From assembly GCA_002471575.1 (NCBI GenBank), contig DKQG01000034.1, positions 164,571 through 228,570 of the forward strand: 64,000 bases of DNA, in the 5' to 3' direction. Made by a program: the position numbers and the translations under genes. The stretch comes from Alphaproteobacteria bacterium UBA7314. GTDB lineage: Bacteria > Pseudomonadota > Alphaproteobacteria > MPNO01 > UBA830. Shown piece after piece: positions 44,109 to 53,228 of this stretch. The notes under the pieces were generated by a model. That model was not told the origin of the DNA. It saw only the letters and a list, made by a program, of their open reading frames with translations, and did no database searches. Each line of letters opens with the position of its first letter. Within the stretch, counting starts at the first letter, position 1.

Positions 44109-45370
44109 CGTCCACGCTCACCCAGAAGATCATCGCTCATGCTGCCGGTCGCGACACGGTCTCGCCCGGCGAAATCGTGATATGCAAGGTTGATCTGGCG
44201 ATGATCCACGATTCCGGTGGCCCCCGTAGGGTTCAGCCGATCCTCGATAAACTCGGTATCGGTGTGTGGAATCCGGAGAAGGTCGTGTTGATTTCGGATC
44301 ACTATGTGCCTGCAGTTGACGCTGAAAGCGCGCGTATATTGAATATGACGCGTAAGTTCGCGTCCGACCAGAACCTGCCCAATTTTTACGACATGCAGGG
44401 TATCTGCCATGTGGTACTACCCGAACGGGGTCACCTGAAGCCGGGAATGTTCGTCGTCGGCGGGGATAGTCATTCACCGACGGGCGGCGCTTTCGGGTGC
44501 TTCATGTTCGGAATCGGCGCGACCGATATGGCAGGCGTTCTGGCAACCGGTGAGACCTGGGTCCGGGTGCCTGAAACGATCCGGATTGAGTTGACCGGCG
44601 GCATGCGGCCGGGCGTCAGCGCGAAGGATATTATGCTCGCGTTGTGTGCCCGCTTAGGCATGGATGGCGGGGACTATCAGGTAATTGAGTACGCCGGCGA
44701 CACAGTCTCTACTTTGCCCATGCCGGAACGTATGACGCTCTGCAATATGGCGGCGGAGCTCGGCGCCCAAACCGGCATTATCGCCGGTGACGGTATAACC
44801 GCGGACTTTATTCGCAACGCAGGTGCCCATCCAGGCGATATCGATCGATGGCAGAACGACCCGGGTGCACCAGTCAGGGAAACGCACCGTATAGATATTG
44901 CGGCCCTTGGGCCCCAAGTGGCGGCGCCGCACAGCCCTGCAAATGCGGCGGCGGTCGCCGAAACGGCCGGTACTAAAATCGATCAGGCCTATATCGGTGC
45001 GTGCACCGGGGCCAAGCTGGTTGATTTGCAAATGGCGGCGGAGGTTCTGCGTGGCAGAGAAGTTGCCAGCGGATCGCGGCTACTAGTTGCACCGGCGTCG
45101 CAAAAAGACATGGCGGCGGCCGCGGCGGACGGTACTCTCGCGATCCTAACTGCTGCGGGCGCGATCATGATGCCGACGGGGTGCGGTGCCTGTGCGGGAT
45201 ATGGCGCCGGTGTGCTCGCGGAGGGTGAAGTATGCATCGCGTCGACTGCACGGAATTTTCGTGGCCGCATGGGGGCTGCTTCGTCAGAGGTATACCTCGG
45301 CAATCCGTATACTGTCGCCGCGGCGGCAGTCGTCGGCGAAATTATCGATCCGCGGGAGTTTCTGTCGTGA
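44105..45370 (+). CDS. Aconitase-superfamily hydro-lyase, large subunit (LeuC-like)
   Basis: The 421-residue subunit has the short LeuC/HacA architecture found in archaeal-type isopropylmalate isomerases, homoaconitases and 2,3-dimethylmaleate hydratase. Cluster cysteines appear in YIGACTGAK (about 298) and TGCGACAGY (about 359); VGGDSHSPTGGAFG (about 119-132) is the substrate-binding signature. It hydrates or isomerises a branched unsaturated or hydroxy di-acid via a [4Fe-4S] cluster. The catabolic context argues against the leucine pathway. GTG 44105 overlaps the flavoprotein stop, and the small subunit starts at its own end. Confidence 0.85.
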   Translation: MTSTLTQKIIAHAAGRDTVSPGEIVICKVDLAMIHDSGGPRRVQPILDKLGIGVWNPEKVVLISDHYVPAVDAESARILNMTRKFASDQNLPNFYDMQGICHVVLPERGHLKPGMFVVGGDSHSPTGGAFGCFMFGIGATDMAGVLATGETWVRVPETIRIELTGGMRPGVSAKDIMLALCARLGMDGGDYQVIEYAGDTVSTLPMPERMTLCNMAAELGAQTGIIAGDGITADFIRNAGAHPGDIDRWQNDPGAPVRETHRIDIAALGPQVAAPHSPANAAAVAETAGTKIDQAYIGACTGAKLVDLQMAAEVLRGREVASGSRLLVAPASQKDMAAAAADGTLAILTAAGAIMMPTGCGACAGYGAGVLAEGEVCIASTARNFRGRMGAASSEVYLGNPYTVAAAAVVGEIIDPREFLS

Positions 45371-45870
45371 GAAAGACGGGCGTTATCGAAAAGGCTAGAA
45401 CCTGGGCCTACGGTGACTACGTCGATACGGATGTTCTGGCACCCGGATTGTATATGAAAAGCCCCATGGAAGTGATGGCGGCGCATTGTCTTGAGACGAT
45501 CGATCCGGATTTTGTCCTAAACGTTCGTCCAGGCGATATTATCTGCGCGGGTAAGAATTTCGGGATGGGCTCGTCCCGTGAACAAGCGGCGCAATCCTTG
45601 GTCTTTCACGGTGTGGCAGCCGTATTGGCACCTTCGTTCGGCGGAATTTTCTATCGCAATGCGATAAACCATGGGCTAATGGCGCTGGTATGTGCTGCCG
45701 CGCCCCGCATAGCTTCTGGGCATCATGTATCGATTAATGCGGTTGATGGCTGCGTGCAGGTTGAAGAGACCGGCAACGAATATCCGTGTGAACCGATGCC
45801 GGAACACTTGCTGGCAATGTTGGCGGATGGGGGATTGGTGTCTCATCTCAACCGGCGCTTTAAAGAGTAA
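45367..45870 (+). CDS. Aconitase-superfamily hydro-lyase, small subunit (LeuD-like)
   Basis: The 167-residue swivel domain has the family signature GKNFGMGSSREQAAQSL (about 55-71) and DYVDTDVLAPGLYM near the N-terminus. It partners the upstream large subunit to form the active site. The GTG at 45367 overlaps the TGA of the large subunit (GTGA), which decides the start and indicates coupled translation. Length matches archaeal-type LeuD/HacB (about 165). Substrate is unknown, as for its partner. Confidence 0.85.
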   Translation: MRKTGVIEKARTWAYGDYVDTDVLAPGLYMKSPMEVMAAHCLETIDPDFVLNVRPGDIICAGKNFGMGSSREQAAQSLVFHGVAAVLAPSFGGIFYRNAINHGLMALVCAAAPRIASGHHVSINAVDGCVQVEETGNEYPCEPMPEHLLAMLADGGLVSHLNRRFKE

Positions 45871-45969
45871 TTTCGGAAACCAGACTAACCTTGACCCCTT
45901 CCATACGCTGACGTATGGAACCTTGTGGTTACATACCCGCCCATAGGCGAGGAGAAATGCGGAAAATCG

Positions 45970-48306
45970 ATGGAATATCAGAAAATTGGACAGCCGGTCT
46001 GCCGCCGGGAAGATGCCCGCCTTCTGACAGGACAGGGCCGTTTCAGTGACGATTGGTCATTGGACGGTCAGGCGTTTATGGCTATCGTCCGGTCGTCGTA
46101 TGCGCACGCCGTCATAAAAGACATCGACATCTCGGTTGCGAAGTCGATGCCCGGCGTTCTCACAGTTTTGACTGGCGAAGATTGCATTACAGACAGTTTG
46201 GCGCCCATTCCCCATAGCCCACTTCCATCAACCAAACATGACATGAAGCTGCACGGTCCTGGCGGATCGGATGTCTTTATCGGCAACCATATACCATTGC
46301 CGGCGGACAAGGCCCGCTATGTCGGAGAGGCTCTGGCCATCGTCGTAGCCGACACGCGCGCGCAGGCGGAAGACGCCGCCGAAGCCGTTCTCATAGATTA
46401 CGAACCGTTACCGTCTGTTACCGATACCGCAAAAGCGGCTGACCAAGGTGCGCCGACGATTTGGGACGACGTGCCAGACAATGTCTGCGTGGAGACGTTC
46501 TTTGGCGACCGCGAAGGCACCGATGAAGCGTTCACCGCTGCCGACCATGTCGTTGATATGGAGATTGTCATCGACCGCGTCACTGGCGTGCCGATGGAGC
46601 CACGTGCAGCGCTGGGTGAATATGACGCGGACACCGGGCGCTATACGATCTACGCCGGATCCGGTGGATCGGTCCGGCAAAAGCGGGAAATAGCGGAAGT
46701 GCTGGGCGTGGACGCGGATGACGTACGGATCATCTCGAAAGATGTCGGCGGTAATTTCGGTACGCGAAACCGCCTCTATGTCGAGTTCCCGCTGGTCGGG
46801 TGGGCGTCGCGGAAAATCGGCCGGCCGGTGAAATGGACCTGTCAGCGCAGCGAATCCTTTCTAACCGATTATCAGGGACGCGACCTCGTCACTAAGGTGT
46901 CCTTGGCCTTGAACAAGGACGGAAAATTTCTTGGTATGCGGGCGGACAACCTGTCCAATGTCGGTTCCCGCATGGTGTCGCTGTCGCCTCTTAGCAAGGG
47001 GTCCGGTCTGATCACCGGGTCCTACGACATACCAGTGGCGTACCTGCGCTCACGTGCAGTTTTCAGCAATACTGCGCCCACGAATGCCTATCGCAGTTCC
47101 GGGCGGCCGGAGGTGACGTTCGCGATCGAAAGACTGGTCGAAACGGCGGCGGTCGAACTAGAGCTCGATCCTCTCGACCTGCGTCGCCGGAACCTCGTTT
47201 CGTCCGAACAGATGCCCTATTCCAACGCTGTTGGGATGACCTACGATAGCGGCGAGTACGCGAAGAGTATGGACATGTGCATGAAGCTTGCCGACTGGGA
47301 CGGCTTCGCGGCACGCAGGAAAGAAGCGGAAGCGCGCGGGAGACTGCTGGGCAGGGGGTTTGCTAACTACGTGGAGTCATCGATTGGCACGCCCCGTGAG
47401 CAGGCAGAAATCCACGTCAGGTCCGACGGGCACATGGATCTCGTCATCGGGACCCAGCCAAGCGGCCAAGGGCACGAGACAAGTTTCTCCCAGGTAGCTG
47501 CCGAGTGGCTGGGTGTGTCGGTCGAAACCGTTACGGTGATTGTCGGCGATACCGATGTGGTAAAAGTAGGCGGCGGATCGCACAGCGGCCGCTCTATGCG
47601 TATGGCCGGAACCGTGATCGTTAAGGCGGCGGAGGCACTGATACAAAAGGGTAAAAAACTGGCTGCGCTTGTCTTTGAGGCCGCGGAAACAGATATCGAC
47701 TTTCGCGATGGTGTTTTTGCGATAACCGGCACCGATCGGGAAATCCCGATCTATGAACTCGCGCGGGCGCTGGAGGGCCGATCCGATTTGCCGGAGGATC
47801 TGTCAGACGGATTGTCGGTGATCGAGGACAATATCATGGAAACGCCAGTGTTTCCGAACGGTTGCCATATCTGTGAAATCGAAATCGACCCCGGGTCAGG
47901 TGCATACGACGTGGTTCGATATACGACGGTGGACGACGTAGGGCTGGCAATTAATCCTTTGATCGTCGACGGCCAGACCCACGGAGGTATCGTGCAGGGG
48001 GCGGGTGAAGCGCTGGGTGAGCTCTGCGCCATGGACCCGGAGTCAGGACAGCCACTGGCCGGCTCTTTTATGGATTATCACATGCCGAGAGCGGACGAAT
48101 ATCCGTCATTCGTGACGGCGTTGAACGAGGTCCCGTCGCCGACGAATCCGCTGGGCGTGAAAGCAGGGGGCGAGGGTGGCACGACGCCTGCGCTGGCGGT
48201 TTTGGTTAATGGTTTCGTGGATGCGCTACGGCCCTACGATGTGCGCGATATCAGGATGCCTGTGACACCCAGAAAAATCTGGGAGCTGATCCAGGCAGGC
48301 TCCTAG
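45970..48306 (+). CDS. Molybdenum hydroxylase (xanthine dehydrogenase family) catalytic subunit 1
   Basis: The 778-residue large subunit of a xanthine dehydrogenase/CO dehydrogenase-type enzyme. Visible signatures are an N-terminal aldehyde-oxidase a/b hammerhead region (about 18-135), DVGGNFGTRN (Mo-pterin contact, about 257), TNAYRSSGRPE in the active-site loop (about 374), SGQGHETSFSQVAAEW (about 498) and the catalytic Glu in KAGGEGGTTPA (about 738). The loop lacks the Cys of true CO dehydrogenase (AYRCSFR). It hydroxylates a carbon of a heterocycle or aldehyde using water. ATG 45970 is preferred over GTG 45925; a GAGGAG lies 15 bases before it, so the start is not certain. Confidence 0.88.
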   Translation: MEYQKIGQPVCRREDARLLTGQGRFSDDWSLDGQAFMAIVRSSYAHAVIKDIDISVAKSMPGVLTVLTGEDCITDSLAPIPHSPLPSTKHDMKLHGPGGSDVFIGNHIPLPADKARYVGEALAIVVADTRAQAEDAAEAVLIDYEPLPSVTDTAKAADQGAPTIWDDVPDNVCVETFFGDREGTDEAFTAADHVVDMEIVIDRVTGVPMEPRAALGEYDADTGRYTIYAGSGGSVRQKREIAEVLGVDADDVRIISKDVGGNFGTRNRLYVEFPLVGWASRKIGRPVKWTCQRSESFLTDYQGRDLVTKVSLALNKDGKFLGMRADNLSNVGSRMVSLSPLSKGSGLITGSYDIPVAYLRSRAVFSNTAPTNAYRSSGRPEVTFAIERLVETAAVELELDPLDLRRRNLVSSEQMPYSNAVGMTYDSGEYAKSMDMCMKLADWDGFAARRKEAEARGRLLGRGFANYVESSIGTPREQAEIHVRSDGHMDLVIGTQPSGQGHETSFSQVAAEWLGVSVETVTVIVGDTDVVKVGGGSHSGRSMRMAGTVIVKAAEALIQKGKKLAALVFEAAETDIDFRDGVFAITGTDREIPIYELARALEGRSDLPEDLSDGLSVIEDNIMETPVFPNGCHICEIEIDPGSGAYDVVRYTTVDDVGLAINPLIVDGQTHGGIVQGAGEALGELCAMDPESGQPLAGSFMDYHMPRADEYPSFVTALNEVPSPTNPLGVKAGGEGGTTPALAVLVNGFVDALRPYDVRDIRMPVTPRKIWELIQAGS

Positions 48307-48309
48307 TGC

Positions 48310-48525
48310 TCAGCCCAGAAGGAAGAACGGGGCGAGCACAAAGGCCCAGTAGGAGGTGCTGGTAGCAAGGAAGTAGACGAGCTTCATGCGCCGCGACCAG
48401 TTCTTAGACCCTGCGTGCTGGCCGGCTGGTGCGATGGCGGCCTCTGGCAATTTTATACGGCATGTTGTGCCATTGGCTTTTTCCTTAACAGCCGTAGTTT
48501 CTCTATTCCCTCCTGAACAAAGCAT
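48310..48525 (-). CDS. Possible small membrane protein between the Mo-hydroxylase genes
   Basis: A 71-codon frame on the opposite strand. Its last 24 residues (LVYFLATSTSYWAFVLAPFF and LLG) form one hydrophobic helix with Trp and Tyr, preceded by basic NWSRRMK, which fits a membrane protein with its N-terminus inside. No family is recognised. The N-terminal part looks random, so the true start may be the inner ATG (giving only 25 residues). The remaining bases of the 48307-48686 gap show nothing else. Confidence 0.25.
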   Translation of the reverse strand: MLCSGGNRETTAVKEKANGTTCRIKLPEAAIAPAGQHAGSKNWSRRMKLVYFLATSTSYWAFVLAPFFLLG

Positions 48526-48686
48526 TTAAATCCCCAAAGCCGATAGGAATTTGCATAGCTGTATGCGTCGGTTTTCGGCGCTTTAGACTACCATGGCTAA
48601 AGGGATATCGATAAATTCTTCTTACTCGCAATTCTTTGGCATTCGACGGATAGGAACACAATTTTGAGAATACAGGGACGAATCGC

Positions 48687-49556
48687 ATGAAAGCCGCAGC
48701 TTTCGACTATGTCCGTGCAGCCGACATCGACGAAGTGTGCCGACTTCTCGCTGATGCCGGCGATGAGGAGCGCAAGATTATTGCCGGTGGACAGACGCTA
48801 GTGCCGTTGATGGCGATGCGGATGGCCCGCCCGGATATGCTGATCGATATTAACGATGTACCGGGTCTCTCCGGTATCGAAGATCAAGAGACTTACGTCG
48901 CCATTGGCGGATGCACCCGACAACGGGCGCTGGAACGTTCGGATGTGATCTCCAACCGTTTGCCGTTGTTGGCTAAAGCGGTGCGGAATGTCGGCCATAT
49001 ACAGACACGCAATCGCGGAACGGTTGGCGGGAGTATTGTTCATGGCGATCCGTCAGCGGAAATATCGCTCGCGGCGTTGGCCCTTGAGGCGACAATTGTT
49101 TTGCGCAGCAAATCGGGGGAAACCAAAATACCTATCGACGGCTTTTTCGAAGCAGCCATGGTGACGAAAATCGAACCGGACCAAATTCTTACTGAAATAC
49201 AGATTCCCGTATGGCAGGACGGCGCTATCGGTACCGGGTTCCACGAAACCGCCAGCCGTCAGTGCGATTATGCGATCGTCGCCGCAGCCGCGCAAGTCGA
49301 ACTTGCTGGTGATGGAACCATCATAAAGGCGGCAGTGAGTGCCGGTGGTGTTTCGCCCTCGCCCCTTAAGCTTCGCGGGGTCGAGGCGGCGCTGGTCGGT
49401 AAAACGCCAGCCGATATCGAGGCGGTGTGCGGGACGCTAGAGAATGAAATCGATCCGGACACCGACGTTCATGCCACGGCAGATTACCGTGCCCGGGTGG
49501 CTGCAAAGCTAGTGACACGGGCTGTCAGAGATGCCGTCGCGGAGGCACGAAAATGA
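48687..49556 (+). CDS. Molybdenum hydroxylase FAD subunit (CoxM-like)
   Basis: The 289-residue medium subunit has the PCMH FAD-binding signatures AGGQTLVPLMAMRMARP (about 35-51) and TRNRGTVGGSIVHGDPSAE (about 109-127), plus a CO_deh_flav_C domain (about 175-285). It takes electrons from the 2Fe-2S subunit to FAD and then to the acceptor. It follows catalytic subunit 1 after 380 bases and overlaps the Fe-S subunit by 4 bases (ATGA). It probably serves both catalytic subunits because only one copy is present here. Confidence 0.9.
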   Translation: MKAAAFDYVRAADIDEVCRLLADAGDEERKIIAGGQTLVPLMAMRMARPDMLIDINDVPGLSGIEDQETYVAIGGCTRQRALERSDVISNRLPLLAKAVRNVGHIQTRNRGTVGGSIVHGDPSAEISLAALALEATIVLRSKSGETKIPIDGFFEAAMVTKIEPDQILTEIQIPVWQDGAIGTGFHETASRQCDYAIVAAAAQVELAGDGTIIKAAVSAGGVSPSPLKLRGVEAALVGKTPADIEAVCGTLENEIDPDTDVHATADYRARVAAKLVTRAVRDAVAEARK

Positions 49557-50038
49557 AACAAGTTGAAATAACCCTCAACGTCAACGGGCGCGCGTGCGCG
49601 GTGACTGTTCCGCCCCGCATGACGCTGGTCGATTGCCTTCGGGACGTGCTCCGTCTGACAGGTACCCATGTCGGATGTGAACACGGTATCTGCGGGGCGT
49701 GCTCGGTCATGTTCGACGGTGAACCGGTGCGGTCGTGCCTGATGTTCGCGGTGCAGGCCGACGGTCACGCGATCACGACCGTCGAAGGTCTCGCTGACGA
49801 GGACGGAGAAATCAGCGATTTGCAGGACTCGTTTTGGGAATGCCATGCCATGCAGTGCGGCTACTGTACGCCCGGTATGCTCGTGGCGAGCCAGGCGTTA
49901 CTTGCGGAAAACCCCAACCCTGATGATGGCGATATCCGGGAAGCGATCAGCGGTAACCTCTGCCGTTGCACCGGCTATCAGCAGATTGTCGAGGCGGTCA
50001 AGCTGACGGCGCAGCGCCGCCGGGGGGTAAGATCATGA
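49553..50038 (+). CDS. Molybdenum hydroxylase 2Fe-2S subunit (CoxS-like)
   Basis: The 161-residue small subunit has two [2Fe-2S] domains. The plant-type ferredoxin motif is CEHGICGACSVMFDGEPVRSC, given here as CxxxxCxxCx(11)C at about 43-63. The C-terminal helical motif is QCGYCTPGM with CRCTGYQQI (about 102-142). It relays electrons from the Mo site to the FAD subunit. It overlaps the FAD subunit gene upstream and the second catalytic gene downstream by 4 bases each, so the M-S-L2 block is one translational unit. Confidence 0.92.
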   Translation: MKQVEITLNVNGRACAVTVPPRMTLVDCLRDVLRLTGTHVGCEHGICGACSVMFDGEPVRSCLMFAVQADGHAITTVEGLADEDGEISDLQDSFWECHAMQCGYCTPGMLVASQALLAENPNPDDGDIREAISGNLCRCTGYQQIVEAVKLTAQRRRGVRS

Positions 50039-52434
50039 CCGACGCTCCTACACTACCGAATTACCGCTACGTTTCTCGCAAACGGCGGACCAAGGAAGAC
50101 CGGCGGTTCATTACTGGCCGCGGCAAGTTCGTTGCCGATGTCGAGGTGCCGGGTATGAAGCATGTCGCGGTCCTTCCGAGCCCGCACCCCCGCGCCAATA
50201 TCCTAGACATCGATACCAGCGCTGCAATGGCGCTGCCGGGCGTGCATTACGTTCTGACCGGCGATGAGTTGGCGGCGGAGACGAATTCGCTATTTCACGG
50301 TCTGGACCTGCCGAACGTAATCTGGCATCCGTTGGCGGTGGGGATGACCCGGTATGCCGGCGAATGGGTCGCGGCCGTGGTCGCCGATTCCCGCTATATC
50401 GCGGAAGACGCGGCCGAATTGATTGAGGTCGATTATGAATCCCTGCCCGCAGCTGTTGACTCCGAAAAAATGATCGACGGCGATCAGCCACTGGTGCATC
50501 CGGATCATGGCTCGAATGTTCTGTTCCGTAAGACGTGGGAATGGGGGCCCGTCGAGGAAGATTTCGAAGCCATGCCCCACGCGGTCAGTTACCGGGCACG
50601 CTGGGGCCGGTCGTCGACCGTGCCAATTGAAACGTTTGGCGTGGTCGCCAAATGGGACGAGATTACTGAAATTATGGATGTCTGGGCCTCGATCCAGATG
50701 CCGCAGTACCAAGACCAGATCGCCGCCGCCCTGGGGATGCCCATGAACAACGTGCGGGTCCACAACGACGTCGATGTCGGCGGATCCTACGGCGTAAAAC
50801 GCGGAATCAAGCACACCGTGCTGGTCAGCTATCTCGCCAAACGACTGGGTTTCCCGGTGCGTTTTATCGAAGATCGACTGGACAATATGTCGGGCGGCGA
50901 TGCGCATGGCCCGGACCGGATATTCGATATTACCATGGCGTTTGATGATGACGGGGTCATCAAGTCGATGAAAATTCGGGCGCTCGACGATGTAGGTGCT
51001 TATCCTGGACGTGCGCCGTTGCAGCTCGGAAAGCCTATGACGGCGCTGTGCGGCCCGTACCGCGTCAATTCGATTGAATACGAAGCAATCTCTGTCACGT
51101 CGAATAAAACCGGTCAGGTACCTGTACGTGGGTTCGGGCAGTCGCCGACGAACTTCGCGATCGAAACCGGGCTCGAACGCGTTGCCAAATATCTTGGCCT
51201 CGACCGAGTTGAGGTGCGTGCTCGAAACCTTGTCCGCAAAGACGAGTTTCCGTGGAAAATCCCGCCGGGATCTCTCTACGATTCGGGCGATTTCCACGCC
51301 GTGCTCGAAAGTGCGATCAAGACATCCAACTGGGACGACCTGATTGCCCGGCGGGATGCCTTGCGCGCTGAGGGCAAACTGGCGGGGGTCGGTATTACCA
51401 CTTGCCTCGAACCTGGCGGTGGGAACAATATTTTCGAGTACCTCTTCAATCCGAAGCTGGAAATCACGACTTTTGTGGAATCCGTGCTCATAAAAGTCGA
51501 ACCGACGGGTGCCATTACCGCCGTCATGTGTACCACGACGTCGGGGCAGGGGCACGAAACCATGGTATCGACTATAGCTGGTGAAGAACTGGAGCGTGAC
51601 CCGGATACCATCAGGGTTGTTCACGGAGATTCTCTGGAAGCCCTGCCAACGCGTAGCCCGGTCGCGAGCCGGATGACCATTGTCCTTGGCACCGCGACGT
51701 CCAATGCGGCGCGTGAAATCAAAGACAAGATGATTACCATAGCGGCCTACGATCTCGGCATCGAGAAGGACCAGGTCGAATACGCGGACGGCGAGTTCAG
51801 CGTCCGCGGAGCGCCCGAGAGGAAACTATCCTGGGCCCAAATCTGTCACATCGCGCACAAACAGTTCCATCGTATGCCGCCGGGGCACGAACTCGGACTG
51901 CAGGCTTATTCGGTGCAACAGGTTCCTGGTGCAGGTCAGTTGCCGAACGAAAAAAACGAGGTGCCGTTGTATCCGTGTTTTTCATTCCAGGCCCATGTGC
52001 CGCTGGTCGAAATCGACCCCGATACTGGCAAGGTAAAGCTGCACGACTACTTCATAGCACATGACTGCGGGACCGCCATTAACCCCGATATCGTCCGCGG
52101 CATGATTATCGGCGGCGTAGCCCACGGGGTCGGGGCGGCGTTGTATGAAAAATTCGAATATGATCAGGATGGTCAGCTACTGGCAGGTACGTTCGTTGAT
52201 TATCTGCTGCCGTCAGCGCATGAAATACCGCCTGTGACAGATATTGAACACTGCACCCCTTCACCGATTACATCGCTGGGTCAGAAAGGCTCGGGCGAAG
52301 GTGGGTATCTTGGGGCACCGGCGGCCGTAGCCTCGGCCGTTAACGACGCGCTCAGCCCATACGATATCGAAATCAACGAACTGCCGATCCGCGCCCGCGA
52401 TATCGAGGCGGCGCTTCACGAAAAGACAAATTAA
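50035..52434 (+). CDS. Molybdenum hydroxylase catalytic subunit 2
   Basis: The 799-residue large subunit of the same superfamily. Signatures are DVDVGGSYGVKRGIK (about 243), VRGFGQSPTNFA (about 363), SGQGHETMVSTIAGE (about 503), and the active-site Glu in GQKGSGEGGYLGAP (about 749). It differs clearly from subunit 1 in these loops, so it probably has another substrate or a different position specificity. The ATG at 50035 overlaps the Fe-S subunit stop, which fixes the start. It is followed after 30 bases by an enoyl-CoA hydratase on the same strand. Confidence 0.9.
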   Translation: MTDAPTLPNYRYVSRKRRTKEDRRFITGRGKFVADVEVPGMKHVAVLPSPHPRANILDIDTSAAMALPGVHYVLTGDELAAETNSLFHGLDLPNVIWHPLAVGMTRYAGEWVAAVVADSRYIAEDAAELIEVDYESLPAAVDSEKMIDGDQPLVHPDHGSNVLFRKTWEWGPVEEDFEAMPHAVSYRARWGRSSTVPIETFGVVAKWDEITEIMDVWASIQMPQYQDQIAAALGMPMNNVRVHNDVDVGGSYGVKRGIKHTVLVSYLAKRLGFPVRFIEDRLDNMSGGDAHGPDRIFDITMAFDDDGVIKSMKIRALDDVGAYPGRAPLQLGKPMTALCGPYRVNSIEYEAISVTSNKTGQVPVRGFGQSPTNFAIETGLERVAKYLGLDRVEVRARNLVRKDEFPWKIPPGSLYDSGDFHAVLESAIKTSNWDDLIARRDALRAEGKLAGVGITTCLEPGGGNNIFEYLFNPKLEITTFVESVLIKVEPTGAITAVMCTTTSGQGHETMVSTIAGEELERDPDTIRVVHGDSLEALPTRSPVASRMTIVLGTATSNAAREIKDKMITIAAYDLGIEKDQVEYADGEFSVRGAPERKLSWAQICHIAHKQFHRMPPGHELGLQAYSVQQVPGAGQLPNEKNEVPLYPCFSFQAHVPLVEIDPDTGKVKLHDYFIAHDCGTAINPDIVRGMIIGGVAHGVGAALYEKFEYDQDGQLLAGTFVDYLLPSAHEIPPVTDIEHCTPSPITSLGQKGSGEGGYLGAPAAVASAVNDALSPYDIEINELPIRARDIEAALHEKTN

Positions 52435-52464
52435 AGAAAATCAAACAGACACAGGGAGAGAACT

Positions 52465-53190
52465 ATGAGCGACGATATCATTCTGGAGCAGGATGGACGT
52501 ATCCTGCGAGCGACCTTTAACCGCACGCCCGATAACGGCGTATCGGACAGCATGGCGCGTTCATTTTCGGAGGCGATCCTGTCGGCGCATGAAAACTCCG
52601 ATATGGTACTGCTGCGCAGCACGGGTCCCGATTTCTGCACCGGCCGCATCCGGGACGACAGCGCTGGCCCACCGTCGCCGGAGGCCTATAGCAGGCGCCC
52701 TGAATACGACGCGATTTTCGGATGTTATCGGTCGATCAAGGACGCCCAGGTACCTGTGGTTACTGTTATTGAAGGACGCTGCATGGGATTCGGGACAGCC
52801 GTTACCGCGGTCAGCGATGTGTCCTTCGCCAGCAACACTGCGACGTTCAATATCCCCGAAGTCGGTCATAACGTGATGCCGACGATGGTTATGTCGGCGC
52901 TGTATGACCGGATGAATCGGAACGCGATTCTGTGGATGGCATATTCGACAGACTTCATCGACGCCGAGCGAGCTCTCAATTACGGCCTTGTCAGCAATGT
53001 TGTCGATGCTGACAAATTGGATGCCGAAGTCGACCGTTTCTGCGAACTGTTGATCAGCCGTCCTCGTCCCGCAATTCTTGGCCTCAAAGAATACCTTCAC
53101 AGTGCGCCGCGAATGGACGAACAGGGCGCGTTTGACTACGCCCGCAGTATCCATTCGATGGTGAATACCGCCGCAGCTATGAAAAAGTAG
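52465..53190 (+). CDS. Enoyl-CoA hydratase/isomerase family protein
   Basis: The 241-residue crotonase-fold protein has ILEQDGRILRATFN at the N-terminus, a CoA-binding loop TGPDFCTGRIRDD (about 53-65), and the oxyanion segment VTVIEGRCMGFGTAVTAVSD (about 94-113). The second catalytic Glu of hydratases is placed in FNIPEVGHNVMP (about 131). It acts on an acyl-CoA, by hydration, isomerisation or ring opening. The strong AGGGAGAG site precedes ATG 52465. It closes the rightward run that starts at 42405; the next gene is convergent. Confidence 0.85.
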   Translation: MSDDIILEQDGRILRATFNRTPDNGVSDSMARSFSEAILSAHENSDMVLLRSTGPDFCTGRIRDDSAGPPSPEAYSRRPEYDAIFGCYRSIKDAQVPVVTVIEGRCMGFGTAVTAVSDVSFASNTATFNIPEVGHNVMPTMVMSALYDRMNRNAILWMAYSTDFIDAERALNYGLVSNVVDADKLDAEVDRFCELLISRPRPAILGLKEYLHSAPRMDEQGAFDYARSIHSMVNTAAAMKK

Positions 53191-53228
53191 AGAACGTCCT
53201 GATCGGGTGCCGGAAAGGCGTTGGCCGG

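Noticed and set aside
44105..45870. Leucine-pathway isopropylmalate isomerase (leuCD)
   Set aside because: The genes overlap a catabolic flavoprotein and stand next to Mo-hydroxylase genes, 8 kb from leuA; subunit sizes are of the archaeal/homoaconitase type. Substrate left open.
45970..52434. Aerobic CO dehydrogenase (coxMSL)
   Set aside because: Neither catalytic subunit has the AYRCSFR active-site loop with its Cys; one has AYRSSGRPE and the other VRGFGQSP.
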